The notes below the pieces were generated by a model. The model was not told the origin of the DNA and ran no database searches. It saw only the letters and a program-made list of their open reading frames with translations. A stretch of DNA of 16,831 nucleotides from Candidatus Margulisiibacteriota bacterium (GTDB taxonomy: Bacteria > Margulisbacteria > Termititenacia > Termititenacales > Termititenacaceae), in NCBI GenBank assembly GCA_031279305.1, contig JAITIS010000046.1, positions 1-16,831 on the forward strand. The letters run 5' to 3'. Positions 1-5,559 of the stretch are shown piece after piece. Made by a program: the position numbers and the translations under genes. Numbering within the stretch: the first letter of the stretch is position 1; each line of letters starts with the position of its first letter.

Positions 1-193
1 TTCTTGGGACAGGCCGCTCAAGGAATTCTGCCCGGTCTGTGGCGCTTTTCTGATCGAGCGTAAAGACAAAGCCAGCGGCGAGCAGGTGAAATTGTGTATA
101 ATGTGTGATGTGAAAAATAATATTCAGACCGCCTCCGCTGAACACCCGGAGGAAAATAAAGAAGGAGAAAATGTTAAAACTGCTGACCAATAA
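1..193 (+). CDS. topA: DNA topoisomerase I, C-terminal zinc-ribbon end (partial)
   Basis: The reading frame is open from base 2 to a TAA at 191-193 and enters from outside the window. The visible 63 residues begin with a Cys-Pro-Val-Cys-Gly pair (CPVCGAFLIERK) and, about 20 residues on, a second pair (LCIMCD). That is a four-cysteine zinc ribbon of the kind repeated at the C-terminus of bacterial type IA topoisomerases, which relax negative supercoils by single-strand passage. After the ribbon comes a Glu/Lys/Asn-rich tail of about 25 residues. The catalytic Toprim and tyrosine domains lie outside the window, so the call rests on the ribbon alone. Another zinc-ribbon protein is possible. The stop codon lies inside the next small gene, whose ATG is at 171, so the two are probably cotranscribed and coupled. 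Confidence 0.65.
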   Translation, partial: SWDRPLKEFCPVCGAFLIERKDKASGEQVKLCIMCDVKNNIQTASAEHPEENKEGENVKTADQ

Positions 194-260
194 CACGCAG
201 CTAAAAATTCTGGCCGTATTCATCGCGGTGGTGCTCTGGGCTTTGGTGCGTTTTAATTGA
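171..260 (+). CDS. 29-residue single-pass membrane peptide resembling a YbbR/CdaR N-terminal anchor
   Basis: ATG at 171 is preceded by a good Shine-Dalgarno (GGAG at 164-167). The ORF overlaps the end of topA by 23 bases and ends with TGA at 258-260, which shares one base with the panC ATG. The peptide starts MLKLLTNNTQLKILAV and continues with a hydrophobic helix ending in LVRFN. YbbR/CdaR proteins, membrane regulators of the c-di-AMP cyclase, typically open with a short basic stretch, an Asn-Asn pair, a Leu-Lys-Ile motif and one membrane helix ending in Trp/Tyr and Val; this peptide has all of these. The YbbR domains that should follow are absent. It could be a genuine small membrane protein, a remnant whose body was replaced by panC, or mainly a device for coupling panC translation. 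Existence as an ORF is clear; function is unknown. Confidence 0.6.
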   Translation: MLKLLTNNTQLKILAVFIAVVLWALVRFN

Positions 261-1105
261 TGTTGACGCTGACCGCCGCAGACCAGCTCGCCGTCAAAAT
301 TGCTGGGCTGAAAAAAAGCGGCAAGACTGTTGGTTTTGTGCCGACGATGGGCTGTCTGCACGCCGGGCATTTAGCGCTGGTCAAGCAGGCCGGAGCCGCT
401 TGTGATGTCACGGTAGTTTCCATTTTTGTCAATCCTAAACAATTTGCTCCGGGCGAGGACTATGCCCGATATCCGCGCGATCTGGAGCGGGACGCGGCGC
501 TATTGTCCGCCGCGCGCGCGGATATTTTGTTTGCGCCGGATGTGCCGGAGATTTATCCGCCGGACAACAGCGCACGGCTGCTGCGCGCGGACGCGGGCTT
601 GAGCGGCATAGCCTGCGGCCTGTCCCGGCCGGGACATTTTGACGGGGTGGTGACAGTGGTCGCGCGGCTTTTTGATCTGGTCCAGCCGGACAAAGCCTTT
701 TTTGGCCAAAAAGATTACCAGCAGCTGCGTATTATTCAAAAAATGACCGCGGTAGAAAAGTATCCGATCGAGATCATCGCCTGCCCGATCGTGCGCGAAT
801 CGGCTGGACTGGCTATGTCTTCGCGGAATAAATATCTTGCGCCGGCACAGCGAAAAAACGCCCTAGCTTTAAGCCGCGGCTTGCAAGAGGCGGCCAAACT
901 TTTACGCAGCGGGTCGGCGCTGTCCGCGGCAAAGGCCGCTCTTAAAAATTTGCTGGAAAACACCCCGGAAACCAGAGTGGATTATGCGGAGATTTTGGAC
1001 AGAAAAAATTTAACCCGTCTGACAGAATACAAACCGGGAGGATCGGTTATACTGCTGGCGGCCTATGTCGGCGGCGCGCGGCTGATTGATAACATAGAAA
1101 TCTAG
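260..1105 (+). CDS. panC: Pantothenate synthetase (pantoate--beta-alanine ligase)
   Basis: A cytoplasmic enzyme that uses ATP to join (R)-pantoate and beta-alanine to pantothenate, the precursor of coenzyme A. The 281 residues match the usual family length of about 280. Visible motifs in order: the nucleotidyl-transferase signature PTMGCLHAGH near residue 30 (the HIGH-like ATP site), FVNPKQFAPGEDYARYPRD, the pantoate/ATP loop FFGQKDYQQL, and the KMSKS-equivalent loop LAMSSRN near residue 190. The usual Asp-Gly before that loop (as in READGLAMSSRN) is Ser-Ala-Gly here, a mild oddity. I chose ATG 260 because it overlaps the TGA of the preceding membrane peptide (TGATG), which suggests translational coupling. 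An in-frame TTG at 257 is the other option. No panB or panD is visible in the window. Confidence 0.96.
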   Translation: MLTLTAADQLAVKIAGLKKSGKTVGFVPTMGCLHAGHLALVKQAGAACDVTVVSIFVNPKQFAPGEDYARYPRDLERDAALLSAARADILFAPDVPEIYPPDNSARLLRADAGLSGIACGLSRPGHFDGVVTVVARLFDLVQPDKAFFGQKDYQQLRIIQKMTAVEKYPIEIIACPIVRESAGLAMSSRNKYLAPAQRKNALALSRGLQEAAKLLRSGSALSAAKAALKNLLENTPETRVDYAEILDRKNLTRLTEYKPGGSVILLAAYVGGARLIDNIEI

Positions 1106-1107
1106 TT

Positions 1108-1135
1108 TTTACCGCCGTCAAAATTGTGATATGAT
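1108..1135 (+). promoter_or_regulatory. Extended -10 sigma70 promoter ahead of tRNA-Glu
   Basis: TTTACC (1108-1113), a 16-base spacer and TATGAT (1130-1135) with an upstream TG (1127-1128) form an extended -10 element. It lies 3 bases after the panC stop and about 34 bases before the tRNA-Glu 5' end. It probably drives the tRNA-Glu / 81-residue gene / tRNA-Val unit. Assigned by inspection only. Confidence 0.55.
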
Positions 1136-1168
1136 GCATTCCCATTTTGGCGGGGTTATTTTTTGTCC

Positions 1169-1243
1169 GGCCCTATCGTCTAATGGTTAGGACACCGGCT
1201 TTTCAAGCCGATAATAGGAGTTCGATTCTCCTTAGGGCTGCCA
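1169..1243 (+). tRNA. tRNA-Glu (anticodon TTC)
   Basis: The cloverleaf folds by eye. The acceptor arm is 1169-1175 with 1233-1239 and ends in a G-U pair. The anticodon arm is 1195-1199/1207-1211, with loop TTTTCAA and anticodon TTC at 1202-1204. The T arm is 1216-1220/1228-1232 around TTCGATT. The discriminator base is G1240 and CCA is encoded at 1241-1243. Slight irregularities are the terminal G1-U72 wobble and a C-A mismatch at the top of the anticodon stem. Bacteria also use tRNA-Glu for tetrapyrrole synthesis, but no such gene is nearby. Confidence 0.95.
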
Positions 1244-1275
1244 AAGAATAGCAATAATTTTAAGGAGGCAAAATT

Positions 1276-1521
1276 ATGTTGTTAAAACTAGCTAGAGACG
1301 GCATTCAGAAATTCTTTGAGATTTTACTATGGGTAATTTTAGTATTTAGCGCCGTCACAGGATTGGTGGGAGGAGCCGGAGCCGGCGGATTTTTTGGCGC
1401 TTTGTTCGGCTTAATCATTGGAACTCTTGCTGGGCTGCTTTGGGTGGTTTTGTTTGGCGGTGTTTTGGCGACTTTTTTTAACATTGATAAGAATATCCAA
1501 AAACTAGCCGATAAAAAATAA
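1276..1521 (+). CDS. Small two-helix membrane protein, unknown function
   Basis: A strong Shine-Dalgarno (AAGGAGG, 1262-1268) precedes ATG 1276. The 81-residue product has an amphipathic, basic N-terminus, a hydrophobic segment around residues 17-33, a glycine-rich turn (GGAGAGGFFG) and a second hydrophobic segment to about residue 65, then a charged tail (NIDKNIQKLADKK). This suggests a helical hairpin in the inner membrane with both ends in the cytoplasm. I do not recognise the family. It starts 32 bases after tRNA-Glu and stops 19 bases before tRNA-Val, so all three are probably on one transcript. tRNA processing on both sides would release the mRNA with defined ends. Confidence 0.8.
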   Translation: MLLKLARDGIQKFFEILLWVILVFSAVTGLVGGAGAGGFFGALFGLIIGTLAGLLWVVLFGGVLATFFNIDKNIQKLADKK

Positions 1522-1540
1522 TTTGTTCTGATATTCTGAA

Positions 1541-1612
1541 GGGCGTTTAGCTCAGCGGGAGAGCGCCTGCCTTACAAGCAGGATGTCAGTGGTTCAATCC
1601 CACTAACGCCCA
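1541..1612 (+). tRNA. tRNA-Val (anticodon TAC)
   Basis: The acceptor arm is GGGCGTT (1541-1547) with AACGCCC (1605-1611). The D arm is canonical (AGCTCAGCGGGAGAGC). The anticodon stem is CCTGC/GCAGG, with loop CTTACAA and anticodon TAC at 1573-1575. The T arm is AGTGG-TTCAATC-CCACT. The discriminator is A1612. The following bases are CTC, so CCA is not encoded and must be added after transcription, unlike the tRNA-Glu upstream. Confidence 0.96.
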
Positions 1613-1652
1613 CTCGTGCAAAAATATTTTTTGGCTTACGATATATGTGTAT

Positions 1653-2465
1653 ATGCTGTTGTATCTGGCCAAAAATATATATTTTACAGACCCTCACAAG
1701 GCCGCGCCCTTGAACGCTGTCTTAAATGATTACGCGGCTTTTCTGCCGTATGTCGATCAATTAAAAACAGAAATAAGCCGGATCAAACCTAATCGACATC
1801 CGGCTTTCTTGGCGGCTGGACGCACGGTGCGGGTTTTTGGACTGGAGCTTGACAGCGGGAAATACGCGGTGCGCTTGATATATGCGGATGATGGCTGGCA
1901 CCATTTCTATTCGCGTCTCTGCGGGTATAGCCTGAACGCCGGACGGGATGGTATGGAGCAGATCGTCGCCGCGTCTCTGGAGGACGGCGTCACTATTTCG
2001 CGCTTGATGCCCGGACGGCTGATCTCCTGGCTCAGCGCTAAGGACGCGGCCTGTATTTCTCCGGGTCAGCTGGCGGCGCTGCTGAATAATTTGATTCAAG
2101 CCTATCAAAACGGTATCTTAATCGACACCAGTCCGGGCAATTTATTCTATGACCGGGACGCCGGATTTGGCATCATCGATTACTGTTCGGTAAACGGCCT
2201 GTCTTACGCGCTGGGCAATCTGGCCGCCGCAGTGCTGGCCGGATTTGGTTTTAAACACCGGATAGACGACAGGCGGGGCAGTCCGGCGGTTTTGCGGGAG
2301 ATAGGAATTTTTTACCGGCATAAAATAAGTCTTATTGAATTTTATAAACGCTTTGCCGCGGAAAAATTTGCGCCGGAGGATTATGCCGCGGTCGAGGAGA
2401 CCGCTTTGAATATGCTGCGTAAACTGCGCCGCCTTGCCGCGCGGCGCTACGGCATTGTTTTATAA
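1653..2465 (+). CDS. Protein-kinase-like fold protein (ABC1/LPS-kinase type catalytic loop), unknown substrate
   Basis: The 270-residue protein carries a kinase catalytic loop IDTSPGNLFYD with Asp158 and Asn163 five residues apart. This is the D-x-x-P-G-N form seen in ABC1/UbiB, lipopolysaccharide-kinase and related small-molecule kinases. It is followed by IIDY with Asp176 in the DFG position. Upstream, an apparent beta-strand GKYAVRLIYAD would be the VAIK strand, but Arg stands where Lys is expected, so the ATP-binding lysine is unusual or misplaced. There is no signal peptide or membrane segment. No neighbour identifies a substrate. ATG 1653 is preferred over the in-frame GTG 1647 because the SNF2 gene has an identical upstream 10-mer at the same distance from its ATG. 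Neither start has a Shine-Dalgarno. The 3' end overlaps the opposite-strand OB-fold gene by 19 bases. Confidence 0.6.
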   Translation: MLLYLAKNIYFTDPHKAAPLNAVLNDYAAFLPYVDQLKTEISRIKPNRHPAFLAAGRTVRVFGLELDSGKYAVRLIYADDGWHHFYSRLCGYSLNAGRDGMEQIVAASLEDGVTISRLMPGRLISWLSAKDAACISPGQLAALLNNLIQAYQNGILIDTSPGNLFYDRDAGFGIIDYCSVNGLSYALGNLAAAVLAGFGFKHRIDDRRGSPAVLREIGIFYRHKISLIEFYKRFAAEKFAPEDYAAVEETALNMLRKLRRLAARRYGIVL

Positions 2466-2812
2466 GCTTCCGGCAGCAGGACGTAGCCGTTTAACACGGT
2501 CTCGTCCAGCGAGACGCGCCCCTCGACAATCAAGATACTGCCGATTTTTTGGCGCGGCAGACGGACGTCCGGCGGCGCGCTGCTAAAATCTAGCAAAACC
2601 GCTCCGCTGCTGTCTTCGAGAAAAGCCCAGTTATTCGCCGCTTTGTCCTGATGGGTGATCTCGCCCCGCACCTGCACTAATGTACGGCGGCGGGCATAGT
2701 CGCGGTAATTTTTGTCCAGTTCGCTGATCGGCCGCGGATTTTCCAGCGTCAACGGCGCGGCCAAACTCAGCGCGGCCAGAAAAACAAGCCGGAGAAAAAA
2801 CGATCTGCGCAT
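2447..2812 (-). CDS. Exported small OB-fold-like protein
   Basis: The 121-residue product has a classic signal peptide: MRR, a hydrophobic run to about residue 18, and an Ala-Ala-Pro junction. The mature part, about 100 residues, alternates strand-like segments (VQVRGEITHQ, WAFLEDSSGAVLLDF, SILIVEGRVS, GYVLLPEAYK). This resembles OB-fold domains, in particular the periplasmic BOF/YgiW type or a tRNA-anti-like OB fold. It has no cysteine and no lipobox. The gene is convergent with the kinase-like gene and shares 19 bases with it. No Shine-Dalgarno precedes the ATG; instead a near-consensus promoter ends 6 bases before it. The gene lies on the same strand as the SNF2 gene, 127 bases beyond its stop, but the promoter between them suggests separate transcription. 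The fold call is inference from the strand pattern. Confidence 0.55.
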   Translation of the reverse strand: MRRSFFLRLVFLAALSLAAPLTLENPRPISELDKNYRDYARRRTLVQVRGEITHQDKAANNWAFLEDSSGAVLLDFSSAPPDVRLPRQKIGSILIVEGRVSLDETVLNGYVLLPEAYKTMP

Positions 2813-2818
2813 GCTTAA

Positions 2819-2847
2819 ATTATATACGCAGAAAAAAATATTCGCAA
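2819..2847 (-). promoter_or_regulatory. Near-consensus promoter abutting the start codon of the OB-fold gene (leaderless)
   Basis: On the minus strand, TTGCGA (2847-2842), a 17-base spacer and a perfect TATAAT (2824-2819) are followed by only 6 bases (TTAAGC) before the ATG at 2812-2810. Transcription should therefore start at or within a base or two of the A of the start codon, giving a leaderless mRNA. No Shine-Dalgarno is present, which agrees. Confidence 0.65.
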
Positions 2848-2857
2848 AAGTGAGATA

Positions 2858-2903
2858 ATCCGCAAATATTATTGCCTGCGCGCAAACAATAACATTAGCG
2901 GAT
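2858..2903. repeat. 46-base imperfect palindrome between the SNF2 and OB-fold genes
   Basis: The outer arms ATCCGC (2858-2863) and GCGGAT (2898-2903), the middle arms AAT/ATT, and the inner arms TTATTG/CAATAA are separated by single mismatches around a self-complementary centre TGCGCGCA. On the plus strand the structure is followed by CGTTTTT, so it could be an intrinsic terminator for plus-strand transcripts. On the minus strand there is no U-run. It sits 11 bases upstream of the -35 of the OB-fold promoter, so a regulatory site is also possible. A second minus-strand TATAAT (2920-2915) lies just beyond it. Confidence 0.55.
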
Positions 2904-2939
2904 CGTTTTTAGATATTATAGCTGGACAGTCGTCTGAAA

Positions 2940-5426
2940 CTAGGGATTGTCGGAGCTTTCGTTTTTATCCCAGAAAAAAGATTCCCATATTTCCTGCGTA
3001 AAATCTTTGCCGTCGAGGCTGTCTTTGCCTAAAACTTTATTGATCAACTCGTATTTTCTTTTCTGGGTGACCAAGATGTTCGTTTCTATAGTGTCTTTGG
3101 CGTATAGATAATATATTTCCACTTCTCTGGTTTGGCCGGGGCGCAGGACGCGGGCGGTGGCCTGATTGTCCACAGCGGGATTCCACCAGAGATCATAATG
3201 GATCGCCACATTGGCCGCGGTGAGCGGTATGCCGGTGGAGCCGGCCATTAGGGAGCAGAGGAATATCCGTTGTTTGGGGTCGCCATTGAATTTGCGGATC
3301 GCCGCTTCTCTGTCATCGGAAGCATCGTCGCCATAGAGATGCAGAGAATCAATCCGCTGTTCCTGCAGATATTTGGCGATGATTTTCAGCGTGGACGGCC
3401 ATTTGGAAAAAATGACTATTTTGTTCTCCGGATTGCGCAGTTTTTTCTGCAGCAATTCGTTGAACAGCTGAAATTTGCTGGATTTTACCATTGCCTTTTT
3501 ATTGAAATATTCCGGCAGATATTCGATGTGATTGCATACTTGCTGCAGAAGCATGCTGTATTTGAAAAATTCTTTTACTTGGTCGATGCCTTTCAGCTTG
3601 TTTTGTTTGTCTACCAGTCCGTTATAAATATTGCTTTCTGCCGGCGAGAGAGCGTAAGGCAGATGAATTGTCCGGCTGGCTGGCAGATGGGGATTGGTGT
3701 CCGGCAGAGTGCGGCGCAGGATAAAAGGATAAATAACTTTTCTCAGTTTGTTCGCATCCTCGTGCCCGAACAGCTTCGCGAACTGATTTTTATTGTCGCC
3801 TAAAAAACCCGGCATCAGAAAATCAAAGATAGACCACAGATCGTACAGACTATTCTCGATCGGCGTGCCGCTCAGGGCCAGCCGCCAAGAGGCCTTGACT
3901 AGGCTTTGATTTTTAACAGTTCTGGCGTATCTGGTCTTGGGATTTTTGATAGTCTGTGCTTCATCCAAGATCAGGCCGCTGAATTCCTGCGCGCTGTAGA
4001 TTTCTCGATCGGCGCATAGAGCTGGATACGAAGTCACCGCTATATCGTATTTGGCGCTGGTCTTAATCTGCGCCGCGCGTTCCCGCGCTGAGCCGGAAAT
4101 AGTTAGTATTTTGAACTGGCCGGGTAAAAATCTAGCGCCTTCTTTTTCCCAAATCTGCCAGCTCAGCGCGGTTTTGGGCATCACGATCAGGGCTGGTTTG
4201 GCGAGCCGGCCGGTCTGTTTTAGTTTAGCCAAGAGCAGCAATGTCTGCAGGGTTTTGCCCACGCCCATATCATCGGCCAAAATGCCGCCGAAGCCGTGCC
4301 TCTGGAGGAAATACAGCCACTGATAGCCCTGTTCTTGATAGGTGTGCACCGGCTCAGCCAAGCCCTTGGGCAGAGATACGACGCCGGGTTTGCCCGTGCG
4401 ATGTAATCCGTCCAGTATTTCCTCTAAATACTCTTCTTTTTGCAGAATATCGGTCATTTTCTTCGGCATGCCGCCGAGCAGGGAAGCCGCGCCGGGAGGG
4501 GGAAGGCCGTAGGCGTCTTCGTCTATTTGTTTAGCCCATTTGCGCAGACATTTTTGCATATACCTAAAAATATCCAGCGGTATATCCACCCAGACATTGT
4601 CCACATAGACCTGCTGCTGATTGGCTTTGACGAAACGCTGGATTTGAGCGTGGCTAAAACTTTTGCCGTTAATGATATACACCGGGCGGGTCTCGAACCA
4701 GTTTGCGCGGGGACTGGTTAGATGCAAACTTAGGCGATAGTATCCGCGGCTGGCTCCGGCGGTGTGCGAAGCGTTGGTTATCTGAAGATTGGTCAAGACG
4801 ACCGGGTCTATGGCTGTGCCTTTTTTCTGTAAATCGTTGATATGTTCTTGCAGTCCGGCGAGAATAGCTTGCTGTAATTGCTCAATTTTGCTTCCTTTGG
4901 TCTTGTCATAATTGACATAACTAATTCCAAAAGCGGTATATATTTGCGATATACTCACGCCAAGTTTTTTTGCCAGCGGAACAAGTGGTATATTTACAAA
5001 AGCCCTTGTTTTCAGCTTTTCCAGATAGTAGGCATAGGTCTCTGTTCTTATGCTGCGGACATCTCCTATCTTTAGGTTATCCAGCGCGATTTGATCTATG
5101 ACTGTGCCTTTTTTCTGTAAATCGTTGATATGTTCTTGCAGTCCGGCGAGAATAGCTTGCTGTGATTGCTCAGTTCTGCTTCCTTTGCTCTTGTCATAAT
5201 TCTTAGGACTAATTCCGAAAGCGGAGCATATAGAGCTTTCACTCACGCCAAGTTTTTTTACCAGCGGATCAAGTGGTATATTTACAAAAGCCATTGTTTT
5301 CAGCTTTTCCAGATAGCAGGCATAGGTCTCTGTTCTTATGCGGGCGTATTTTTCATTGGACGGCCAAGACGTGGAAATATTTCTGCCGGACGTTTTTTGC
5401 GGCTGCTGGATCAGTTTGCTTAACAT
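2940..5426 (-). CDS. SNF2-family (Swi2/Snf2) ATP-dependent DNA translocase with duplicated N-terminal domain
   Basis: The 828-residue product contains the SNF2 ATPase motifs in order: GGILADDMGVGKT (Walker A, Lys391), DEAQTIKNP (motif II, Asp488), LSGTPIENSLYDLWSIFDFL (motif III), VIFSKWPSTL (motif IV), and GSTGIPLTAANVAIHYDLWWNP followed by QATARVLRPGQ (motifs V-VI, Gln765). Family members pump along duplex DNA to remodel protein-DNA complexes. The usual motif VI QAxDRxxRIGQ is altered here (Ala for Asp, Pro for Ile). Residues about 30-125 and 126-221 form two copies of a 96-residue unit containing a helix-turn-helix-like segment (LAKKLGVSISQIYTAFGIS). Residues about 220-370 form a linker of unknown type. 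There is no nuclease, methylase or known DISARM partner next to it, so a defence role is unsupported. The start lacks a Shine-Dalgarno. The gene is visibly more AT-rich than ppdK, which suggests acquisition or faster divergence. Confidence 0.9.
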   Translation of the reverse strand: MLSKLIQQPQKTSGRNISTSWPSNEKYARIRTETYACYLEKLKTMAFVNIPLDPLVKKLGVSESSICSAFGISPKNYDKSKGSRTEQSQQAILAGLQEHINDLQKKGTVIDQIALDNLKIGDVRSIRTETYAYYLEKLKTRAFVNIPLVPLAKKLGVSISQIYTAFGISYVNYDKTKGSKIEQLQQAILAGLQEHINDLQKKGTAIDPVVLTNLQITNASHTAGASRGYYRLSLHLTSPRANWFETRPVYIINGKSFSHAQIQRFVKANQQQVYVDNVWVDIPLDIFRYMQKCLRKWAKQIDEDAYGLPPPGAASLLGGMPKKMTDILQKEEYLEEILDGLHRTGKPGVVSLPKGLAEPVHTYQEQGYQWLYFLQRHGFGGILADDMGVGKTLQTLLLLAKLKQTGRLAKPALIVMPKTALSWQIWEKEGARFLPGQFKILTISGSARERAAQIKTSAKYDIAVTSYPALCADREIYSAQEFSGLILDEAQTIKNPKTRYARTVKNQSLVKASWRLALSGTPIENSLYDLWSIFDFLMPGFLGDNKNQFAKLFGHEDANKLRKVIYPFILRRTLPDTNPHLPASRTIHLPYALSPAESNIYNGLVDKQNKLKGIDQVKEFFKYSMLLQQVCNHIEYLPEYFNKKAMVKSSKFQLFNELLQKKLRNPENKIVIFSKWPSTLKIIAKYLQEQRIDSLHLYGDDASDDREAAIRKFNGDPKQRIFLCSLMAGSTGIPLTAANVAIHYDLWWNPAVDNQATARVLRPGQTREVEIYYLYAKDTIETNILVTQKRKYELINKVLGKDSLDGKDFTQEIWESFFWDKNESSDNP
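4807..5340 (-). repeat. In-frame tandem duplication (period 288 bases) within the SNF2 gene
   Basis: Two highly similar 246-base blocks, 4807-5052 and 5095-5340, are offset by exactly 288 bases (96 codons). Matching landmarks include TCTATG at 4807 and 5095, and TCTGTTCTTATG at 5041 and 5329. The 42 bases between the blocks are more diverged but still align at the protein level (LDNLKIGDV with LTNLQITNA). About three quarters of the 96 residues are identical. Most of the changes fall in and just after the helix-turn-helix-like segment; the flanks are nearly unchanged. Confidence 0.92.
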
Positions 5427-5463
5427 ACAGCCATATATCGTCAGTTGTGAAGCGGCATTGCAA
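5427..5463 (-). promoter_or_regulatory. Start region of the SNF2 gene with SD-less ACGATATATG element
   Basis: On the minus strand ACGATATATG (5441-5432) lies exactly 5 bases before the ATG, and no Shine-Dalgarno is visible. A TTGCAA (5463-5458) upstream could be a -35, but its spacing to TATATG is 20 bases, longer than ideal. The same 10-mer stands the same 5 bases before ATG 1653 of the kinase-like gene. It probably contains a -10 element for a leaderless or nearly leaderless transcript. Confidence 0.35.
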
Positions 5464-5493
5464 TAATTTTGCTGGGCCAGCGTATTCTCCGTG

Positions 5494-5528
5494 TTTACTA
5501 AAAAACCTTTTTGCGCTAGTATCTAGCG
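5494..5528 (+). promoter_or_regulatory. ppdK promoter with overlapping operator-like palindrome
   Basis: TTTACT (5494-5499), a 17-base spacer and TAGTAT (5517-5522) form a plausible sigma70 promoter 38 bases ahead of the ppdK ATG. A perfect inverted repeat CGCTAG-TAT-CTAGCG (5514-5528) covers the -10 and the predicted start of transcription, the classic place for a repressor site. The palindrome has no following T-run, so a terminator is unlikely. The regulator is not identifiable from the window. Confidence 0.5.
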
Positions 5529-5559
5529 GTTTTAATCACACTATAAAAGGAGCTATCAG

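Noticed and set aside
257..262. TTG at 257 as the start of panC
   Set aside because: ATG at 260 overlaps the preceding TGA and is the stronger codon. The family does not need the extra residue.
1620..1632. A-run/T-run palindrome after tRNA-Val considered as a terminator
   Set aside because: The stem is only A-T pairs with no GC core, too weak for an intrinsic terminator.
3270..3803. 177-residue open frame on the plus strand
   Set aside because: It lies wholly antisense to the helicase motifs of the SNF2 gene, whose coding sequence is certain. It shows no motif or ribosome site.
4807..5340. The tandem repeat considered as a CRISPR array or mobile-element repeat
   Set aside because: Only two copies exist, the unit is 288 bases, it is in frame and codes for the SNF2 N-terminus. 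There are no spacers or flanking target duplications.
2940..5426. SNF2 gene considered as part of a DISARM or other anti-phage island
   Set aside because: No methyltransferase, DUF1998, PLD or nuclease genes are adjacent, and the neighbours are housekeeping genes. SNF2 motifs alone do not support defence.
5514..5528. CTAG palindrome considered as a terminator hairpin for either strand
   Set aside because: A 6-base stem with a 3-base loop and no T-run on either side; the overlap with a -10 favours an operator.
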